The position numbers and the translations under genes are program-made. The notes below the pieces were generated by a model. That model ran no database searches. It was not told the DNA's origin and saw only the letters and a list, made by a program, of their open reading frames with translations. DNA of 8,470 nt from Alphaproteobacteria bacterium. GTDB taxonomy: Bacteria > Pseudomonadota > Alphaproteobacteria > DSM-16000 > Inquilinaceae. Position 1 is the stretch's first letter. The number at the start of each line of letters is the position of its first letter. The stretch spans positions 1 through 8,470 of the forward strand of contig JAJUFW010000097.1 in the NCBI GenBank assembly GCA_029263555.1, written 5' to 3'. Below, one piece after another: positions 5,092 to 8,470 of this stretch.

Positions 5092-6372
5092 TCAGAGGCG
5101 CGCCTCGACCAGATGCACGAGTTGCGCCCCCAGTTCCAGTGACGCTTCCCGGGGCTTTCTCAACGGAACTGCCCTGACCGGGGCGACCGGCAAGGGCATC
5201 TCATCCCTGCCATCTCCCTGGACATATCGTGCAAGGGTCCGGCCGAACACCGTGCCGGGGGCGATGCCCCGTCCGTTGTAGCCGCTGATGCTGACCACGT
5301 TCCGGTCCAGCTCGTGGAACGCCGGCAGATTGTTGCTGGACATGCCGATCCGGCCGAACCACGCGGCCTCGAACTCTAGGTCCGGAAGCTGCGGGAATAT
5401 CCTGCGGATCGACCGTCTGGCCCAGGCTTCGTGAATCGCGGTGCCGGTGCCCCGCAGCGCGCCGACGCTGCCGAACAGAAGCCGTCCCTCACGATCCAGC
5501 CGGAACGACGTCAGGACCTGCTTGGTATCCCAGGCCCCCTGCCTTTCCGGAAGAACGGACTTCAGGAAGTCGGGCGACAGCGGGCGCGTGGCGAACTGGA
5601 AATAGGGCAGGCCCACCAGTTCGGTCCGGAGTTCCGGCCAGATCGAACCCGTATAGGCATTCGAAGCGACGACGATCCAATCGGCCGTGACGGAGCCGCG
5701 AGGCGTGCTGACCCGCCAACGGGACCCGTTGCGCGCCGCCGCCGTGACGGGGCTTGCCGTGAACAGCCTCGCCCCGGCGCGGATGGCCGCCCGCGCGAGA
5801 CCGCGAACATAGGCCAGCGGCTGGATCGTTCCGGCCCGTTCGTCCAGAAGCGCGCCGGCATAGACCGTGCTTCCGACCTTGCGCGCCGTCTCTTCCTTGT
5901 CGAGAAGGCGTACCGGCGCACCGCGGGCCTGCCACTGCGCGGCCCGCGCCTCGAGTTCCCGGAGCCCCTTCCGCCCCAGGCCAAGATGCAGCGTGCCCGC
6001 CCTCACGGCCTCGCACTCGATGCCGTGCTTCTCGATCAGCGAAAAGACCAGGGACGGCCCGTCGCCCAGCTGGGTCAGCAGCCGATTGCCGTACTCCGCC
6101 CCCAGCACTCTGGGCAGTTCGTCGGGCATCACCCACATGCCGGCATTCACCAGGCCGACATTCCGTCCCGATCCCCCGTAGCCGATCTCGACCGCCTCCA
6201 GAACCGCGACGTCCACGCCGGTCTCGGCAAGATGAAGCGCCGCCGACACGCCGGTGAATCCCGCGCCGATGACGACGACATCGGCAGAGAGGTCGCCCTC
6301 GAGGACCGCGGTATCGGGGGCACTGGGGGCGGTCCGCTCCCAAAGGCCATGGGAACGTGGGTCGTTGAGCAT
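5092..6372 (-). CDS. FAD-dependent amine/amino-acid oxidoreductase (DAO family, PuuB/OrdL-like)
   Basis: This 426-residue flavoprotein belongs to the D-amino-acid-oxidase fold family and resembles gamma-glutamylputrescine oxidase (PuuB/OrdL) in layout. The FAD-binding Rossmann motif is GAGFTG (36-41) with E59 at the end of the second strand. SGRNVGLVNAG (68-78) matches the SGRNGG block of the family, and a late ISGYNGRGIAPGTVFGR segment near the C-terminus matches the second FAD-contact region (SGHGV in PuuB). Enzymes of this group oxidise amines or secondary amino acids, giving an aldehyde or imine plus H2O2. Start ATG 6372 gives MLNDPRSHGLWERTAP, a typical beginning of this subgroup; the open frame extends upstream without conserved sequence, and the nearby GAGAG (6383-6387) is only a modest ribosome site. 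No synthetase, dehydrogenase or transporter of the putrescine pathway is adjacent, so the substrate is open. Confidence 0.88.
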   Translation of the reverse strand: MLNDPRSHGLWERTAPSAPDTAVLEGDLSADVVVIGAGFTGVSAALHLAETGVDVAVLEAVEIGYGGSGRNVGLVNAGMWVMPDELPRVLGAEYGNRLLTQLGDGPSLVFSLIEKHGIECEAVRAGTLHLGLGRKGLRELEARAAQWQARGAPVRLLDKEETARKVGSTVYAGALLDERAGTIQPLAYVRGLARAAIRAGARLFTASPVTAAARNGSRWRVSTPRGSVTADWIVVASNAYTGSIWPELRTELVGLPYFQFATRPLSPDFLKSVLPERQGAWDTKQVLTSFRLDREGRLLFGSVGALRGTGTAIHEAWARRSIRRIFPQLPDLEFEAAWFGRIGMSSNNLPAFHELDRNVVSISGYNGRGIAPGTVFGRTLARYVQGDGRDEMPLPVAPVRAVPLRKPREASLELGAQLVHLVEARL

Positions 6373-6484
6373 GATCAAAGGGCTCTCGGGTTGGTGACTG
6401 TCCGGACGGAATACCTCTCCTGCGTCGCGAAACCTCGGCGACGCCCGCCGTCTACGTTCTCCACAAACCCGCGGCCGCCGCAAG

Positions 6485-6499
6485 TCCCTGCTGCAGGGA
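6485..6499. promoter_or_regulatory. 15-bp odd palindrome, operator-like
   Basis: TCCCTGC and GCAGGGA are perfect complementary arms around a single T. It lies 113-127 bases upstream of the oxidoreductase ATG, within its likely leader or promoter region. A dimeric regulator site is one reading. Confidence 0.4.
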
Positions 6500-6549
6500 T
6501 CATCCGGCCTAGCCAATCCGGACAATGAACATATGCGCTGTCCCCGCGT

Positions 6550-6581
6550 ATTCTACATTTGCGTGACACCTGCGTGACACC
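6550..6581 (-). promoter_or_regulatory. Tandem 11-bp repeat beside a leftward -10-like hexamer
   Basis: TGCGTGACACC occurs twice head to tail (6560-6570 and 6571-6581). The 11-bp period is about one helical turn, so both copies face the same side of the DNA. On the minus strand TAGAAT (6550-6555) would be the -10 of a promoter for the oxidoreductase, with the repeats over the -35 region, which itself matches TTGACA poorly. This fits an activator-dependent promoter, by inference. Confidence 0.4.
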
Positions 6582-6612
6582 CGATGGGGCGGGGCGAAAC
6601 GACATCGGTGCG

Positions 6613-6633
6613 AGAATCCGGCAGGCGGATTCT
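6613..6633. promoter_or_regulatory. Perfect 8-bp inverted repeat with 5-base centre
   Basis: Arms AGAATCCG (6613-6620) and CGGATTCT (6626-6633) are exact complements around GCAGG. It could be a repressor operator or a hairpin. An alternative overlapping stem GGCAG/CTGCC (6620-6624 with 6632-6636) also exists. Confidence 0.45.
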
Positions 6634-6836
6634 GCCCTTCCATGATCCCACCCGACTCGTTCCCGGGTTCGCAGACTGTGGATGACCGGGACGGGGGTGC
6701 AGCGGCCGGCCCTTGCGCCTCCGCTATCACCAACGGCAGGGTCACCTTGTCCCGTTGTCGTCGCCCGCGCTCGCGGCCTCCGGTCCGCTGCGGGCCGGCA
6801 AGATGCAGACTGTAGTTATTACGAATGTTCCGAGCC

Positions 6837-6840
6837 GGAG
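6837..6840 (+). promoter_or_regulatory. Ribosome binding site deciding the kinase start
   Basis: GGAG is seven bases before ATG 6848. In-frame upstream starts at 6713 and 6803 have no comparable site, and their extra residues have no family-like sequence. Confidence 0.7.
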
Positions 6841-6847
6841 ATTTTCC

Positions 6848-7999
6848 ATGGTTTCATCGGGGGCGCAATTGGAAAGCGGTACGGGAAGCCTTCGACCGGA
6901 AGACGCCTCGGGGCCGTTGGCGCCGTTGCGGGACGGCGGATGGCGGCCGCTGGAAACGCTCCGCGGCCTGGTCCTGGCACACCGGTCGGCAATCTTCGGC
7001 GAGATCCACCCGGACTTTCAGCTGATCGAACTGACGGTCAGCGAGCCCTTGCATCGTACCGGCGGCCGATACCATCACTTGGTCGAGGCGACCTGCCGCA
7101 ATGGCGGCGAATTCTGGGTCGAAAAGATCTGGGTCAAGGTGCGGGACGAGGATCTGGCCCCCCTTTTCCATATCCTGTCCGACATCCACGAGACGATGCC
7201 GGAAGTCTGGGAGTTCTTTCCCAGGCCGTACTTCTTCCATCCTATCGGCAAAGACGGGCACACCCTTGTAGGGATGCAGTATTTTCCCGGCGTCACCCTC
7301 AGGAACATGCTTCTGACGAGGCTCGGGCGCCATCGGCAGGAAGAGTTGCACCCCCTATTCCTCAAGCTGGGTGCCAAGCTGCGAGCATTCCATGATGGCT
7401 CGCCGAAGCTGGGGCTGAAGCGGATCCGGCACGTCGCGGCGAACGTCCGCAACGCCCTCAGCCATACTCCTCACCTGAGACAGAAACGGAAGAAGGAGTT
7501 CGGCGCGCTGATCGACCGTGCCGAAGCCGCTGCCGGCCCGGACACGGCCTTGCCGCTCACGCGCATCCACAATGATTTCATCCTGCGCAACATCCTGGTC
7601 GGCGAAGACGGCTCCCTGCACCTGGTGGATCTCGACTCACTGCGTGCGCCAGCGAACAGCCGCTGGTACGACGTCGCCTACTTCCTGATCAGCCTGGAAA
7701 GCCAGGGCAAATACGCCCCCGTGATCAGCGAGGCCTATCTTGGCGGGGTCTGGCGGAAGTTCATCGAAGGCTATGTCGGCAGCGGCCTGCCGGACGGCCT
7801 GGATGCCACTCGGATCGAGCCGATTCTGTTCCTGATCAAGGCCGAGTTCCTGCTGGGCCCGTCCTACCGGGTTCCTCTCTTCGAGATGTTCTCCGACCTC
7901 CTTGGACGCCGTTATCTCAGGCGCGTGACCCGCGCGGCGCTGGAGGGGCGATACTCGCCCCTGCCGCTTGCGTTTTCCGGGTGGTCGCGCCCGGACTGA
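6848..7999 (+). CDS. APH/LPS-kinase-like phosphotransferase, substrate unknown
   Basis: This 383-residue soluble protein has the bilobed fold signature of aminoglycoside/choline/LPS-type small-molecule kinases. The N-lobe has a probable ATP-anchoring lysine in FWVEKIWVKV (K93 or K97, about 89-98). The hinge is near VGMQYFPGVTLRNML (141-155). The catalytic loop is HNDFILRNILV (241-251), where D243 would be the base and N248 the metal ligand (family pattern H-x-D-x4-N). The metal-binding segment is VDLDSL (260-265), DxD in place of DFD. The HND (not HGD) and R-rich catalytic loop recall LPS/heptose kinases more than antibiotic-resistance enzymes, but this is only a hint. The C-terminal part (about 296-368) is helical and basic. 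No glycosyltransferase or LPS gene is adjacent; the neighbour downstream is an efflux adaptor. It is divergent from the oxidoreductase and may share regulatory sites with it. Confidence 0.82.
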   Translation: MVSSGAQLESGTGSLRPEDASGPLAPLRDGGWRPLETLRGLVLAHRSAIFGEIHPDFQLIELTVSEPLHRTGGRYHHLVEATCRNGGEFWVEKIWVKVRDEDLAPLFHILSDIHETMPEVWEFFPRPYFFHPIGKDGHTLVGMQYFPGVTLRNMLLTRLGRHRQEELHPLFLKLGAKLRAFHDGSPKLGLKRIRHVAANVRNALSHTPHLRQKRKKEFGALIDRAEAAAGPDTALPLTRIHNDFILRNILVGEDGSLHLVDLDSLRAPANSRWYDVAYFLISLESQGKYAPVISEAYLGGVWRKFIEGYVGSGLPDGLDATRIEPILFLIKAEFLLGPSYRVPLFEMFSDLLGRRYLRRVTRAALEGRYSPLPLAFSGWSRPD

Positions 8000-8045
8000 G
8001 CCACGACGGAACCGGCGCAGGCCCCGGCATGGGCGGCCGGCCGAA

Positions 8046-8064
8046 GGAACCGGGCACGGGTTCC
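8046..8064 (+). terminator. Possible terminator hairpin after the kinase gene
   Basis: GGAACC (8046-8051) pairs with GGTTCC (8059-8064) around seven bases, 47 bases after the kinase stop and before the efflux adaptor gene. There is no T run, so this is tentative. Confidence 0.3.
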
Positions 8065-8084
8065 ACCCCTGATGCGTTATCGAA

Positions 8085-8100
8085 GGATCGCTGCTGATCC
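8085..8100. promoter_or_regulatory. Short inverted repeat upstream of the efflux adaptor gene
   Basis: GGATC and GATCC face each other around six bases, ending 15 bases before the adaptor ATG. RND operons are often controlled by TetR-type repressors binding dyads just upstream; no regulator gene is visible here, so the role is speculative. Confidence 0.3.
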
Positions 8101-8115
8101 CGAGAGGGGCGTGGG

Positions 8116-8470
8116 ATGATGCTTGAGCCGCCCCGGCGACGCGCCTGGTCGATTGCGCTCCTTGCCGCCGCCTTTCTCTGCGTTGCATGCGACGACGAAC
8201 CGGAGGCCACCCAGGCGGCCGACCCGCCGCCGCCCACGGTCACGGTGGCAAGCGTCGTCGAGCGGCCGATCACCCCGTCCATTACGTTCAACGGCCGCAT
8301 CGAGGCCGTGGACGAGGTCGTACTGCGGGCCCGGGTCGAAGGCTTCATCGAACAGCGGCTTTTCCGGGAAGGCCAGGACGTCCGGGTGGGCGACCTGCTG
8401 TTCGTTTTGGAGAAGGCCCCCTACGAAGCCGAAATCGCCCAGATCAAGGGTCAGATCAGGGCCGCCGAAG
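8116..8470 (+). CDS. RND efflux periplasmic adaptor lipoprotein (AcrA/MexA type), 5' part
   Basis: These adaptors link an inner-membrane RND pump to an outer-membrane channel. The 118 codons seen run off the right edge; full members are about 370-420 residues. The N-terminus has a basic start (RRR, 7-9), a hydrophobic core (11-21) and a lipidation site at Cys25 followed by D26 D27. That is the same cysteine number and CDD context as E. coli AcrA, and Asp at +2 predicts retention in the inner membrane. The -3 residue is Cys22, unusual for a lipobox. A Pro/Thr linker leads to TVTVASVVERPITPSI (41-56), NGRIEAVDEV (59-68) and the first half of the biotinyl-lipoyl domain, EGFIEQRLFREGQDVRVGD (75-93). 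The alpha-hairpin begins near 102. Tandem ATGs at 8116 and 8119 are both possible; AGAGG (8103-8107) fits the first. An RND pump gene is expected downstream. Confidence 0.92.
   Translation, partial: MMLEPPRRRAWSIALLAAAFLCVACDDEPEATQAADPPPPTVTVASVVERPITPSITFNGRIEAVDEVVLRARVEGFIEQRLFREGQDVRVGDLLFVLEKAPYEAEIAQIKGQIRAAE

Larger units (their letters stand above)
6373..6847. other. 475-bp divergent regulatory interval
   Basis: This lies between the oxidoreductase start (leftward) and the kinase start (rightward). It holds a 15-bp odd palindrome (6485-6499), an 11-bp tandem repeat (6560-6581) beside a leftward TAGAAT (6550-6555), and a 21-bp dyad (6613-6633). GGACA (6520-6524) and TGTCC (6539-6543) face each other around CATATG. 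No credible gene is seen; a long frame opposite the oxidoreductase reaches into it but is a coding shadow. Confidence 0.6.

Noticed and set aside
5431..6528. 365-codon plus-strand open frame opposite the FAD oxidoreductase
   Set aside because: It is low-complexity RPG-rich sequence antisense to a gene with clear FAD motifs.

Overview
The window is very GC-rich, densely coding bacterial DNA with strong G/C preference at third codon positions. Gene content (alphaproteobacterial-type S21, an Rnk-like protein, a PAS_5-type PAS protein, DadA, Bcr/CflA and AcrA families) suggests an alphaproteobacterium, possibly Rhodospirillales (for example the Azospirillum/Skermanella group). The lineage is inferred from family resemblance only. 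I see no phage, transposon, CRISPR, tRNA or rRNA gene.

Left part (1-1926): on the minus strand lies the N-terminal half of a D-amino-acid dehydrogenase (dadA, running off the left edge). Its leader carries an 11-G run. Upstream of it, also on the minus strand, is an Rnk/GreA-C-terminal-type RNA polymerase-binding regulator. A 342-bp non-coding gap separates this from a small plus-strand lipoprotein that converges on the next gene block.

Middle part (1927-5091): three minus-strand genes in probable operon order are a PAS_5-like sensor-domain protein, a small protein with a C-terminal membrane anchor, and a Bcr/CflA-type MFS drug exporter. An AT island (4160-4184) separates them from a divergent 82-residue protein of unknown function. 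Then comes a roughly 300-bp non-coding stretch with three successive hairpins, forming the apparent leader of rpsU (ribosomal protein S21).

Right part (5092-8470): a minus-strand FAD-dependent amine/amino-acid oxidoreductase (PuuB/OrdL-like) lies divergent from a plus-strand APH-like kinase of unknown substrate. The 475 bp between them hold three distinct repeat or dyad elements that look like regulatory sites. The window ends inside a plus-strand RND efflux adaptor lipoprotein (AcrA/MexA type).

The two FAD enzymes suggest amine/D-amino-acid catabolism and the two exporter genes suggest drug or metabolite efflux, but the window does not show that they form one pathway. I did not find a clear new multi-gene system. 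The most unusual parts are the structured rpsU leader, the operator-rich 6373-6847 interval, the PAS/membrane-anchor pair and the orphan kinase.
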